Positions 32,973 through 40,699 of a stretch of DNA of 56,592 bases are shown in pieces. Source of the stretch: Chloroflexota bacterium. GTDB lineage: Bacteria > Chloroflexota > Dehalococcoidia > SM23-28-2 > JACOUE01. The position numbers and the translations under genes were made by a program. Below the pieces are notes generated by a model that worked only from the letters and a program-made list of their open reading frames with translations, ran no database searches and was not told the origin of the DNA. The stretch's first letter is position 1. Each line of letters begins with the position of its first letter. Where the stretch lies: positions 1 to 56,592 of the forward strand of contig JACOUE010000067.1 of the NCBI GenBank assembly GCA_016178045.1. The letters are read 5' to 3'.

Positions 32973-34373
32973 CTACTTCCGCGACGGCTCCGGGGTGACC
33001 CGCAGCTGGAACTGGTCCTTGAAACGGTAGTCCTGGCGGTGGATCAACTGGTGGTAGGAGCCGAAGCCCTCCTCTCCCTCCTCGTCCACCAGGTCCAGCG
33101 GGTCGTGGTGATCGTCCTCATTGCGGGAGAAGAGGCGGCGGATCTCGTAGGTGGTGGTGCGCTCGGCGGGCACGCGGCCGATGTCGCGGATCAGGCGGCG
33201 CATCTCGCGGGGCTTGAGGCGCTGGCCGTAGGCGGCCCCGGCGGCGGTGGAGATGGACTCGTTGATTAGGGTGCCCATGAAGTCGTTGCAGCCGACGTTG
33301 AGGCACACCTGGGCCAGCTTCGGCCCCTCCTTGACCCACGACACCTGGAGGTTGGGGATCCAGCTGTTGAGCATGATGCGGGAGACGGCGTACATCTTCA
33401 CCACTTCCGCCCCGGTAGCGCCGGTACGGACGTCGGCTACGAACCCCTTCTTGTACATGGGCGCTTCCTCGAAAATGAAGGACAGTGGTACGAACTCGGT
33501 GAAGCCGCCCGTCTGGCGCTGGAGGTCGCGCAGGAGGGCGATGTGGGCCGCCTTGTGCCGGCTGTTCTCGACGTGGCCGTACATGATGGTGGAGGTGGTG
33601 GGGATGCCCAGCCGGTGCGCGGTGGTGATCACCTCTACCCACTGGGCGGTGGTGATCCGCCCCGGCGATATCAGGTTCCGCACCTCATCGTCGAGGATCT
33701 CGGCGGAGGTGCCGGGGAGGGAGCCGACGCCGGCGTCCTTGAGAGCGCGCAGGTACTCCTCGATGGAGCAGCGGGCGCGGACGGAGCCGTAGAGCACCTC
33801 CTCGGGCGAGAAGCCGTGGATGTGGATGTCGGGCAGCTCCTTCTTGATGGCGCGGGTGAGATCGACGTAGAAGTAGCCGTCCATCTTGGGCGGGAGGCCG
33901 GCCTGGATGCAGACCTCCGTGGCGCCCAGGTCCCAGGCCTCGCGGGCCCGGCGGACCACTTCCTCGATGGGCAGGAAGTAGCCCTCCTCCTCGCGATGGT
34001 CGCGGGAGAAGGCGCAGAAGCCGCAGTGCTTGATGCAGACGTTGGTGAAGTTGATGTTGCGGTTGAGGATGTAGGTGACGACGTCGCCGACGGAGCGGCG
34101 GCGCAGCTCGTCGGCGACGATGACCAGGGCGTTGAGCTCGAGCCCCTCGGCGTCGAAGAGGCGGGTGGCCTCTTCCACCGTGACGTCTTCGCCGGCGAGG
34201 GCGCGGTCCAGGGTGCGGGCCACGTCCCGGTCGATCAGGGAGAGGAGGCGGGGCCAGATGGAGTGGAGGTTGGAGGTTTGGGACTGTCGGATGCCCCAGG
34301 CTTCAGCCTGGGGTTTTGTATTCTCCCCACCCCAGCCTGAAGGCTCGGGCATCGAGTGATTCTTTGCTACCAT
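32973..34373 (-). CDS. cofH: FO synthase subunit 2 (CofH)
   Basis: This radical SAM enzyme couples tyrosine to the ribityl-uracil intermediate in F420 precursor (FO) synthesis. Cysteines 113, 117 and 120 in NVCIKHCGFC bind the iron-sulfur cluster. CofH-type blocks follow (VCIQAGLPPKMDGYFY, HIHGFSPEE, GSLPGTSAEIL). The start ATG overlaps the cofG stop by 7 bp, so the N-terminus is fixed by coupling. However, residues 8-26 (MPEPSGWGGENTKPQAEAW) are encoded by a pair of REP-like hairpins inserted just after the start. The partner cofG is immediately upstream. Confidence 0.95.
   Translation of the reverse strand: MVAKNHSMPEPSGWGGENTKPQAEAWGIRQSQTSNLHSIWPRLLSLIDRDVARTLDRALAGEDVTVEEATRLFDAEGLELNALVIVADELRRRSVGDVVTYILNRNINFTNVCIKHCGFCAFSRDHREEEGYFLPIEEVVRRAREAWDLGATEVCIQAGLPPKMDGYFYVDLTRAIKKELPDIHIHGFSPEEVLYGSVRARCSIEEYLRALKDAGVGSLPGTSAEILDDEVRNLISPGRITTAQWVEVITTAHRLGIPTTSTIMYGHVENSRHKAAHIALLRDLQRQTGGFTEFVPLSFIFEEAPMYKKGFVADVRTGATGAEVVKMYAVSRIMLNSWIPNLQVSWVKEGPKLAQVCLNVGCNDFMGTLINESISTAAGAAYGQRLKPREMRRLIRDIGRVPAERTTTYEIRRLFSRNEDDHHDPLDLVDEEGEEGFGSYHQLIHRQDYRFKDQFQLRVTPEPSRK
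34294..34349. repeat. Two REP-like hairpins in the 5' end of cofH
   Basis: The first has perfect arms CCCCAGGCT/AGCCTGGGG (34294-34313). The second has arms CCCCAGCCT/AGGCTCGGG with one mismatch (34330-34349). GATGCC and GGCATC flank the pair in inverted order, so the whole forms a REPIN-like unit. Confidence 0.85.
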
Positions 34374-35590
34374 TGCTCCTCCTCTCGCTTCACCAGGCCG
34401 GAGTCGTCCGCCAGGGCGCCGATGCGGTCGCGCAGGCCCTCGGGGACGAAGCCCTGCCTGCCGGCAGGCACGGCGTTATCGCTGCGGACGTACTCCGGGT
34501 AGAGGGCCAGCCGCTCCCGCAGCTCGAAGCCGGCTTCGGCGCACACGTCGCGCAGCTCGGCGAGCTTGGGCCAGGGCGCCTCCGGGTTGATGAAGTCTTT
34601 CGTCACCGGCGAGATGCCGCCCCAGTCGTTGATGCCGGCGAAGAGGTACTGCCCGTACTCTCGGGGCGTCAGGTTGGGCGGCGCCTGGATGTTCATCGGG
34701 CCCAGGACCAGGCGGGCCACGGCGATGGTGCGGGCCATGTCGGCGGCGTCCGGCTCGGGGTGGTCGCTCATCGCGATGTCCGGCTTGGCGCGGAAGTTTT
34801 GGACGATGACCTCTTGGACGTGGCCGTACCGTCCGTGCAGCTCCTTGATGGCGAAGAGGGAGTCGGCCCGCTCCTCCAGCGTCTCGCCGATGCCGATGAG
34901 GATGCCGGTGGTGAACGCCACCTTCTGCCGGCCGGCGAACTCGATGGTCTGGAGGCGCCGCTTCGGCACCTTGTCCGGGCAGCGGTGGTGGGCCATGCCC
35001 GGCCGGAGCAGCCGGGCCGACACGTTCTCCAGCATTATCCCCATTGAAGCGTTGACCGGCCGGAGCATGGCGATGTCGTCGTAGGTCATGAGGCCCGGGT
35101 TGGCGTGGGGGAGGAGGCCGGTCTTGCGGAGCACCAGCTCGCACATGTCGCGCAGGTACTCGAGGGTCGTGCGGTAGCCCCGCTCGGCCAGCCAGCGGCG
35201 GTACGAAGGGTACTTCGCCTCGGGCTTGTCGCCCAGGGAGAAGAGGGCCTCCTTGCAGCCGGCGAACTTCCCGGCCCGCGCCACCGCGAGCACCTCGTCC
35301 GGCGTCATGGTGTGCGCCTCCGGCTCGTCGGGCTGGTAGACGAACGTGCAGTAGCCGCAGGTGTCGCGGCAGAGGTTGGTGAGGGGGATGAACACCTTTC
35401 GGGAGTAAGTGACGACGCGACCGTGGTAGCGGTCGCGCAGGCGGGACGCCGCTTCCATCAGGGCGGCTAGGTCCGGGCCATCGGCGCGGATGAGGGCGCA
35501 GGCGTCCTCGCGGGTCAGGGGGTAACCTTCGAGGGCGCGGTCGAGGATGGGGCGGACCTGTACGTTGGGCTCGCTCTTGGTGGCAAGCAT
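34367..35590 (-). CDS. cofG: FO synthase subunit 1 (CofG)
   Basis: CofG is the second radical SAM half of FO synthase, closing the deazaflavin ring. Cys74, Cys78 and Cys81 lie in NLCRDTCGYCTF; EALFSLGDKPE, the NPGLMTYDDI region and NDWGGISPVT are family-typical. Near residue 385 a TGCCTGCC-GGCAGGCA palindrome adds VPAGRQG in frame. cofH follows with a 7-bp overlap. Together with the LLM oxidoreductase at 50632 it shows that the cell makes and uses F420. Confidence 0.95.
   Translation of the reverse strand: MLATKSEPNVQVRPILDRALEGYPLTREDACALIRADGPDLAALMEAASRLRDRYHGRVVTYSRKVFIPLTNLCRDTCGYCTFVYQPDEPEAHTMTPDEVLAVARAGKFAGCKEALFSLGDKPEAKYPSYRRWLAERGYRTTLEYLRDMCELVLRKTGLLPHANPGLMTYDDIAMLRPVNASMGIMLENVSARLLRPGMAHHRCPDKVPKRRLQTIEFAGRQKVAFTTGILIGIGETLEERADSLFAIKELHGRYGHVQEVIVQNFRAKPDIAMSDHPEPDAADMARTIAVARLVLGPMNIQAPPNLTPREYGQYLFAGINDWGGISPVTKDFINPEAPWPKLAELRDVCAEAGFELRERLALYPEYVRSDNAVPAGRQGFVPEGLRDRIGALADDSGLVKREEEQW
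34455..34470. repeat. TGCCTGCCGGCAGGCA palindrome in cofG
   Basis: This perfect 16-bp palindrome is translated as PAGRQ, with relatives at 6112-6127 and 27528-27543. Confidence 0.85.
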
Positions 35591-35662
35591 CTACCGTCCT
35601 TCTAGGGCTGCTGCCACGAGGTTACGTTACGCCAGCGCTATAGCGGTGTCAACGGGACGCGA

Positions 35663-37084
35663 CTACCTTTCCCACCTCACCTGGAACACGCGCACGGGGT
35701 CCTCGAAGCCGCGGAGGGCCACGTCGCCGCGATCGGCGAAGAGGAAGCCCTTGCCGGCGCACAGCTCCCGCACCGCCAGCGAGGCGAGGACCTCGCCCCC
35801 TTCCGCGTGGGCGGCGATGCGGGCGGCCAGGATCACCGACTGGCCGAAGAGGTCGCCCTCCTCCTCGATGGGCTCCCCGGCGTTGAGGCCGACGCGGATG
35901 TGCAGGGGCTCGCTTTCCGCCGCCGCTCGTGGTGAGCCTGTCGAACCATGAGCGGCCCCTCGCCCTTCGACAGGCTCAGGGCGAGCGGAGATAGCGTCGA
36001 TCCGCGCCGCAAACGCCCGCTGGAGGGCGACGGCGCACTCGACGCCTTTGGTGACGGAGGGGAAGGAGGCCATGAAGCCGTCGCCCATGGTCTTGACCTC
36101 GGTGCCGCCGTGCTCCTTGAGGACGTCGCGGATGATGCGCTCGTGCTCGCGCAGCACCTGGCGGCCCTTTTCGTCGCCCAGGCGCTGCATCATCTCGGTG
36201 TGACCGACGATGTCGGTGAAGAGGACGGTGCGGAGAGCGCCTCCCGCCTGAGAAAAGGCCCGGCGTTGCGGCTCGGAGCCGTCACCCTCCCTCAAGAAGG
36301 CGTCGATGGCGTTGGCCACCGTCTCAGGGTTCGCAAAATCTGTGGTCGCCTCCAATATCAGCAATCGCCCGTTGGGGATGGCCGCGGCCAGTTGTTGCCC
36401 TAGAGCCACCCCCACGGGGAACAGGGTGTCCTCCCGAAACGAGATGACAAGGGTGGGAGCTTTCACCTGCTGAAGAAGACCGGTCACGTCTGAATGCATG
36501 TTCTGTTCGAGGGCCCGGGCAACTACGTCGCCAGAGGTCGACTGTCTGTAGCCTTCTGCCACCCGTAAGTTAAGCTCCGGCAACTCCGTGCCGACGGCCA
36601 TATTGGCAAAGGTGCGGGCAGCGAAATCCCAATTGGCGCGCGCAAGCTGTATCAGGCCCTCCAGCATCTCACGCGAGAAGACATCCAGCACTCGGGCAAA
36701 GGTTCTCGAGAGAATAAGGCGGTGCACTTGCCGGGGATGTCGTGCCGCGTATTCAATGGCCCGCGGGCCCGCCCAAACCGGCCCCCAGAGGGAGAAGCTT
36801 TTCAGACCAGCGGCCCGTACAACGGCCTCGAGATCGCGCACGAGAGCAGCGTGGGACAAGTCGGCGACGTCGCGCTGCGACAAGCCGGTGCCACGCCCGT
36901 CGAAGCGAATGCGCCGGCGCCCTCGCCCGAAACCGGGGAAGGACTGCTGCGGGGTGGCGAACAGGTGGTCGAGGGAGAAGGACCCAATCGCGCCGTGGCA
37001 TATCACCAGCGTCGGCCCCTCGCCCTCGACGGTGTAGGCGATGCGGACGCCGTCCTCCGTGGTGCAGTAGCGGACCTCAGCCAT
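35663..37084 (-). CDS. Alpha/beta-hydrolase-like sensor fused to class III nucleotide cyclase
   Basis: The N-terminal 260 residues follow the alpha/beta-hydrolase fold (TLVICHGAIG, FDGRGTGLS), but the nucleophile elbow reads WGPVWAGP instead of GxSxG, so hydrolysis is unlikely and ligand sensing more probable. The C-terminus is a cyclase (LRTVLFTDIVGHTEMMQRLGD, KTMGDGFMASF, HIRVGLNAGEP). Between cyclase strands a tandem repeat adds ISARPEPVEGRG and STGSPRA in frame. ATG 37084 is preferred over 37114 because similarity begins there. The cyclase half is of the same general type as the first protein of the window. Confidence 0.87.
   Translation of the reverse strand: MAEVRYCTTEDGVRIAYTVEGEGPTLVICHGAIGSFSLDHLFATPQQSFPGFGRGRRRIRFDGRGTGLSQRDVADLSHAALVRDLEAVVRAAGLKSFSLWGPVWAGPRAIEYAARHPRQVHRLILSRTFARVLDVFSREMLEGLIQLARANWDFAARTFANMAVGTELPELNLRVAEGYRQSTSGDVVARALEQNMHSDVTGLLQQVKAPTLVISFREDTLFPVGVALGQQLAAAIPNGRLLILEATTDFANPETVANAIDAFLREGDGSEPQRRAFSQAGGALRTVLFTDIVGHTEMMQRLGDEKGRQVLREHERIIRDVLKEHGGTEVKTMGDGFMASFPSVTKGVECAVALQRAFAARIDAISARPEPVEGRGAAHGSTGSPRAAAESEPLHIRVGLNAGEPIEEEGDLFGQSVILAARIAAHAEGGEVLASLAVRELCAGKGFLFADRGDVALRGFEDPVRVFQVRWER
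35929..35988. repeat. Inverted pair of GCCTGTCGAA repeats in the cyclase domain
   Basis: GTGAGCCTGTCGAAC (35932 onward) and CCCTTCGACAGGCTCAGGGC (from about 35963) face each other and are both read in frame. Confidence 0.8.
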
Positions 37085-37152
37085 CGCGGGGACAGGATAG
37101 CACAATCGGCGCACGATAGGAGACGCGGCGTAGAGCGCCCGCCCGGCGTATG

Positions 37153-37158
37153 TATAAT
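37153..37158 (+). promoter_or_regulatory. -10 box of the haloalkane dehalogenase gene
   Basis: A perfect TATAAT lies 38 bp before the GTG start. No strong -35 is visible. Confidence 0.5.
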
Positions 37159-37195
37159 GGCAGCAACGGCCCCTCTGCTAGAAGGAGTGAACCCC

Positions 37196-38101
37196 GTGAG
37201 CGATAAGCCCATCTCCGCCGCTTTCCCCTTCGAGTCGAAGTACGTCGAGGTCGCCGGCTCGCGCATCCACTACGTGGAAGAGGGCGGCGGCGACCCTTCG
37301 ACAGGCTCAGGGCAGGCCCCTATCCTGTTCCTGCACGGCAACCCCACCTCCTCCTACCTGTGGCGGAACATCATCCCCTACGCCGCCCAGGTGGGGCGCG
37401 CCATCGCCATGGACCTCATCGGCATGGGGAAGTCGGACAAGCCGGACATCGAGTACCGCTTCTTCGACCACGTCCGCTACGTGGAGGGGTTCATCGAGAA
37501 GCTCGGCCTGCGCGACATCACCCTCGTCATCCACGACTGGGGCTCGGCCCTGGGGTTCCACTACGCCTCACGGCACGAGTCGAACGTGAGCGGCCTGGCC
37601 TTCATGGAGGCGATCCTGCGCCCCGTCACCTGGGACGAGTGGCCCGAGCAGGCGCGGGCGCTGTTCCAGTCCTTCCGCACGCCGGGCGTGGGGGAGCGCC
37701 TGATCATGGAGCAGAACGTCTTCGTGGAGAACGTCCTGCCCGCGTCGATAGTCCGTAAGCTGACCGACGAGGAGATGGGGCGCTACCGGGCGCCGTTCCC
37801 CACGCCGGAGAGCCGCAAGGCGGTGTGGCGCTGGCCCAACGAGATCCCGGTGAACGGCGAGCCCAAGGACGTGGTGGACGCCGCCCAGGCCTACGCCGAC
37901 TGGCTCAAGCGCACCGACCTGCCGAAGCTGCTCTTCTACGCCCAGCCCGGCGCCCTCGTGCGCGCCGAGATGCTGGAGTGGTGCCGCGCGAACCTGAAGA
38001 ACCTCACGACCGTAGACATCGGGCCGGGTGTGCACTTCGTGCAGGAGGACAACCCCCACCTGATCGGCGGGGAGCTGGCCAAGTGGTACCGGGGACTGTA
38101 G
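37196..38101 (+). CDS. Haloalkane dehalogenase
   Basis: The 301-residue alpha/beta hydrolase has the haloalkane dehalogenase (subfamily II) signature. Nucleophile Asp114 with halide-binding Trp115 lies in VIHDWGSALGF, halide-binding Asn49 in HGNPTSSYLWRNI, acid Glu138 in AFMEAI and base His280 in VHFVQEDNP. It would hydrolyse carbon-halogen bonds to alcohols. The GTG start has AAGGAG upstream. A repeat at 37294-37318 inserts DPSTGSGQA before the first core strand without breaking the frame. The physiological substrate is unknown. Confidence 0.93.
   Translation: MSDKPISAAFPFESKYVEVAGSRIHYVEEGGGDPSTGSGQAPILFLHGNPTSSYLWRNIIPYAAQVGRAIAMDLIGMGKSDKPDIEYRFFDHVRYVEGFIEKLGLRDITLVIHDWGSALGFHYASRHESNVSGLAFMEAILRPVTWDEWPEQARALFQSFRTPGVGERLIMEQNVFVENVLPASIVRKLTDEEMGRYRAPFPTPESRKAVWRWPNEIPVNGEPKDVVDAAQAYADWLKRTDLPKLLFYAQPGALVRAEMLEWCRANLKNLTTVDIGPGVHFVQEDNPHLIGGELAKWYRGL
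37294..37318. repeat. CCTTCGACAGGCTCAGGGC repeat in the dehalogenase gene
   Basis: This copy is identical in core to 25-50 and 35963-35985, but read in another frame, giving PSTGSGQA. Confidence 0.85.
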
Positions 38102-38162
38102 CTCCGCATCCGAGTCCACAATGCAGATGTCGGTTCGTCTCACCCGCCCGCCCCGACGGCCA

Positions 38163-38186
38163 CCAGGGGGGCAGAGCCCCCTCTGG
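38163..38186. terminator. Possible terminator hairpin after the dehalogenase gene
   Basis: CCAGGGGGG pairs with CCCCCTCTGG (one bulge) across AGAG. There is no T-run, so the function is uncertain. Confidence 0.35.
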
Positions 38187-38243
38187 ACTCCCCCGAAACC
38201 GATTCGGGCCGATAGATAGACGTGGGGCTAGAAAGAGACAGGC

Positions 38244-38741
38244 ATGAGCAAGCTGGAACTGATACGGGCGCTATACGAGTACAACGACTGGGCCAACAAT
38301 TGTGTCCTCGCCGCGGCGTCCGGGCTGAGCGAGGGGGAGCTGCGGCGTCCGCTGGGAGCGAGCTATGGAAGCGTGCGGGGCAACCTGGCGCACATCGTGC
38401 GGGCCCAGGCGGGTTGGTACTGGCGCTGGACCGGCGAGGGGCTGGAGTTGTGGCGCGCCATGGGCAGCGACCCCGCCTTCTCAGCGGTCCGGGAGGCGTT
38501 CGCCGTGTCGCACAAGCAGATGGCGGAGTTCGTGGGAGGGCTGGCGGAGGACGAGGTGGCGCGGACGCTCACCTACGTCGACCGGGAGGGGACCGAGCGA
38601 CAGAGGCCGCTGTGGCAACTGATGTTGCACGTGGTGAACCACGGCACCCAGCACCGTTCAGAAACTGCGATGGCGCTTACGGAGTTGGGTCGGTCGCCCG
38701 GGGATCTGGACTACGTGTACTTTGAGCTGGGACGGGCCTAG
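38244..38741 (+). CDS. DinB/YfiT-like metal-dependent protein
   Basis: The 165-residue four-helix-bundle protein has the DinB-family metal triad: His50 (NLAHIV), His133 and His137 (HVVNHGTQHRSE). Relatives include thiol S-transferases that use bacillithiol or mycothiol, and many of unknown role; despite the name it is not a DNA polymerase. AGAAAGAGACAGGC precedes the ATG. Its TAG stop lies inside the 21-bp repeat and would originally have overlapped the end of ribH. Confidence 0.85.
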   Translation: MSKLELIRALYEYNDWANNCVLAAASGLSEGELRRPLGASYGSVRGNLAHIVRAQAGWYWRWTGEGLELWRAMGSDPAFSAVREAFAVSHKQMAEFVGGLAEDEVARTLTYVDREGTERQRPLWQLMLHVVNHGTQHRSETAMALTELGRSPGDLDYVYFELGRA

Positions 38742-38758
38742 TCGGCCCGCAGGCGGCG
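38738..38758. repeat. 21-bp direct repeat, copy 1 (dinB-like stop / ribH 3' end)
   Basis: This copy is identical to 40169-40189. It contains the DinB-like stop on the plus strand and the RRLRAD-stop of RibH on the minus strand. Confidence 0.9.
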
Positions 38759-38804
38759 CGGTTGGTATTACGGTGAATCTGGACAACGATGCTTGGCCGT
38801 GGCT

Positions 38805-39785
38805 TCACATCTCAATGAACTTGCCGTCCTTGAATAAGGTGATGCTTCTGTTTTGAGATACGGCGATTACGACCAGTTGGGGTTGCTCCGTACTCACGAG
38901 GAAAGCGGTGGCATGTCTACCCCGCCCTGCGAATTTTTGGGGCACCTGGCCGGACGGCCGCAACATGAAGGTAGCGTCAACGAATTCACCTTGACTGGAC
39001 ACAAGGAGCGCGCCGTCCTGCTTGGCGATGTTGATGAACTCGTGTCGGCCCACGAGGCGGATAGGTACCTTAGATACTGTTAACCGAGAAGGGTCGCGAG
39101 ACAGTCTATCATCGGGGTCTCCAAGCAGGATTAAGGCGCCGTAACCGAGGTGCGTCAGTTCAATCGCAAGGTCGATGATCTGCCAAATGAGCTGGGCCCC
39201 GATGGAAGTTTCTTGAGAGAGAGCCGCCACCTCCGCCTTCGGAAGAGACCTTAGCTCCCACTTGCCAACGATCTCAGACAGCGTGCCAACCAAATCCAGT
39301 TCACCGCTGGAATAAACGCGAAAGCTTCTCTGCCACTTAAGAGCCTGAAATGCATAAGCGTCTCCCGACCGCGTCAGCCAAGCGAGGAGGTTCGGGCCGG
39401 GTCCCGCATCCGGGTTGTACAGCCGCCTTATCGAACGCAGTATGCCGTCGTAGTCGAAGCAGAAAGCGAACTGTTGCTCGTCGTGCACATCGTAGTATTT
39501 GAAGAGCGCATCGAGCTCATCGAGGGCAGAGAGTTCTGGCGCCTCGACGATCGATTTGTGGGGTAGGGAGTAGTCCAGCGATTTTGGGTCGGCTATTAGC
39601 AGTGTGCACCCTACGGGCCGGTCCTCAACCTTGATCAATGGCACTCGCATTAAGTGGAAGCAGAGCGCCTTGCAAATGAGAGGGACCTTTTTTGCGCCGA
39701 AGTGCTTATCTAGATCCTGCCAGAGCCGGACGTATTCCTCGACGGCCTTCGCGGGCAGTCGTTCATTTATTAGGGTCTGTTTCAC
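38805..39785 (-). CDS. Diadenylate-cyclase (DAC/DisA-N) fold protein
   Basis: In the 326-residue protein the C-terminal 120 residues follow the DAC domain. GALILLGDPDD (about 216-226), the DGA motif at 257-259 (KQDGALLVSS) and GRGRHATAF at 287-295 replace the canonical DGA and RHR motifs. Strands VVIAVSQN and a terminal hairpin follow. An earlier segment (GCTLLIADPKSL, 59-70) may be a second degenerate copy. Canonical DAC makes c-di-AMP; here only part of the RHR motif remains, so nucleotide binding rather than synthesis is possible. It is AT-richer than its neighbours and bounded by 21-bp copies of the ribH end. Confidence 0.75.
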   Translation of the reverse strand: MKQTLINERLPAKAVEEYVRLWQDLDKHFGAKKVPLICKALCFHLMRVPLIKVEDRPVGCTLLIADPKSLDYSLPHKSIVEAPELSALDELDALFKYYDVHDEQQFAFCFDYDGILRSIRRLYNPDAGPGPNLLAWLTRSGDAYAFQALKWQRSFRVYSSGELDLVGTLSEIVGKWELRSLPKAEVAALSQETSIGAQLIWQIIDLAIELTHLGYGALILLGDPDDRLSRDPSRLTVSKVPIRLVGRHEFINIAKQDGALLVSSQGEFVDATFMLRPSGQVPQKFAGRGRHATAFLVSTEQPQLVVIAVSQNRSITLFKDGKFIEM

Positions 39786-39821
39786 CTCGGACCGGGTCGG
39801 GGCTTCCTCGGTCGCGACGAA

Positions 39822-40040
39822 TTACTCCTTATGGGAGACCAGGTCGTTTTCCTTGGGCGTCTCCCAGCCAGACGCCTCCTTATAAGTGGGCGCCGCAGGA
39901 TAGGTTTTGGCGGTCTTTACCAACTCCTGGGGGACCTTACGGGTCACGGACTGACCTTGTTTACCGTCGCGTTTGGGCAAGCGCCAGGCCAACAGGAATC
40001 CTCCTCGGAGCTTAGCGACTCGGCTCAACAATTTTATCAC
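39822..40040 (-). CDS. Possible small protein upstream of the DAC-like gene
   Basis: The 72-codon ORF begins with GTG at 40040 and ends 36 bp before the DAC-like start on the same strand, inside the same inserted segment. The product is basic (MIKLLSRVAKLRGGFLLAWRLPKRD...) with no recognisable domain. There is no clear ribosome-binding site, and the start lies in a hairpin (CGGCTC...GAGCCG). It may simply be the leader of the DAC gene. The remaining 40041-40168 holds only AT-rich, promoter-like DNA. Confidence 0.3.
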   Translation of the reverse strand: MIKLLSRVAKLRGGFLLAWRLPKRDGKQGQSVTRKVPQELVKTAKTYPAAPTYKEASGWETPKENDLVSHKE

Positions 40041-40168
40041 GAGCCGTCAAGCCCCCTTTATGGTACCGCATACCGCCCTACAATCAATAACGCAGTTCTT
40101 TCACAGTTCGTTACAAGCGTTCACTATAGGGCGCAAGCTGAAAGATGCGTGAAATTGCGCGCCGTGAG

Positions 40169-40189
40169 CTAGTCGGCCCGCAGGCGGCG
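40169..40189. repeat. 21-bp direct repeat, copy 2 (ribH 3' end)
   Basis: This copy is identical to 38738-38758. It covers the ribH stop and the last six codons. Confidence 0.9.
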
Positions 40190-40642
40190 GAGCAGGTTCG
40201 CCATCTCAATGGCGTTGACGGCGGCCTCGTAGCCCTTGTTGCCGTGCTGGCCGCCGGCGCGGTCCAGCGCCTGCTGCAGGTTCTCGCAGGCCAGGACGGC
40301 GTGCAGCACCGGCACCCCCGTCTCCAGCGCCGTCTGCACGATGCCCTGCGTCGCCCCCTCCGCCACCAGTTCGAAGTGCCTGGTCTCGTGGCGGATGACG
40401 CAGCCGACGGCGACGATGGCGGAGTAGCGCCGCGTCTCGGCCAGCCGCCTGGCGGCGAGGGGGATCTCGAGGGAGCCGGGCACCCGGACCACGTCGATGT
40501 CGTCGCGGCCGACGCCGTGCCGCTCGAACGCGTCCAGGGCGCCCTCCAGCAGCTTCCCGGTAACCGCTTCGTTGAAGCGGGCCACGACGACGGCGAAGGC
40601 GTGGCCCTGGCCTTGAAGGTCGCCTCGGAACTCAGTGGTCAT
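40169..40642 (-). CDS. ribH: 6,7-dimethyl-8-ribityllumazine synthase
   Basis: This enzyme condenses the ribityl-uracil with dihydroxybutanone phosphate. The 157-residue protein has VVVARFNEAVTGKLLEGALD, VRVPGSLEIPLAARRLAE, VAVGCVIRHETRHFE and GVPVLHAVLACENLQQALDRAGG, all family-typical including the catalytic His of RHET. Its ribityl-uracil substrate is also used by CofH. It follows ribBA on the minus strand, with a small palindrome between them. The 3' end is duplicated beyond the DAC-like insert. Confidence 0.96.
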   Translation of the reverse strand: MTTEFRGDLQGQGHAFAVVVARFNEAVTGKLLEGALDAFERHGVGRDDIDVVRVPGSLEIPLAARRLAETRRYSAIVAVGCVIRHETRHFELVAEGATQGIVQTALETGVPVLHAVLACENLQQALDRAGGQHGNKGYEAAVNAIEMANLLRRLRAD

Positions 40643-40662
40643 GGTGATTAGGAACCCTTCAC

Positions 40663-40680
40663 GACAGGCTAAAGCCTGTC
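40663..40680. repeat. Palindrome between ribBA and ribH
   Basis: Perfect arms GACAGGCT/AGCCTGTC around AA, of the same CCT-NN-AGG-like type seen in dnaE2 and cofH. Confidence 0.75.
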
Positions 40681-40699
40681 CTTCATGGTCTGAGATGGC

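Noticed and set aside
40020-40055. Hairpin CGGCTC...GAGCCG as a terminator
   Set aside because: It lies upstream of the DAC-like gene with no T-run in the relevant direction and overlaps a possible start codon; its role cannot be decided.
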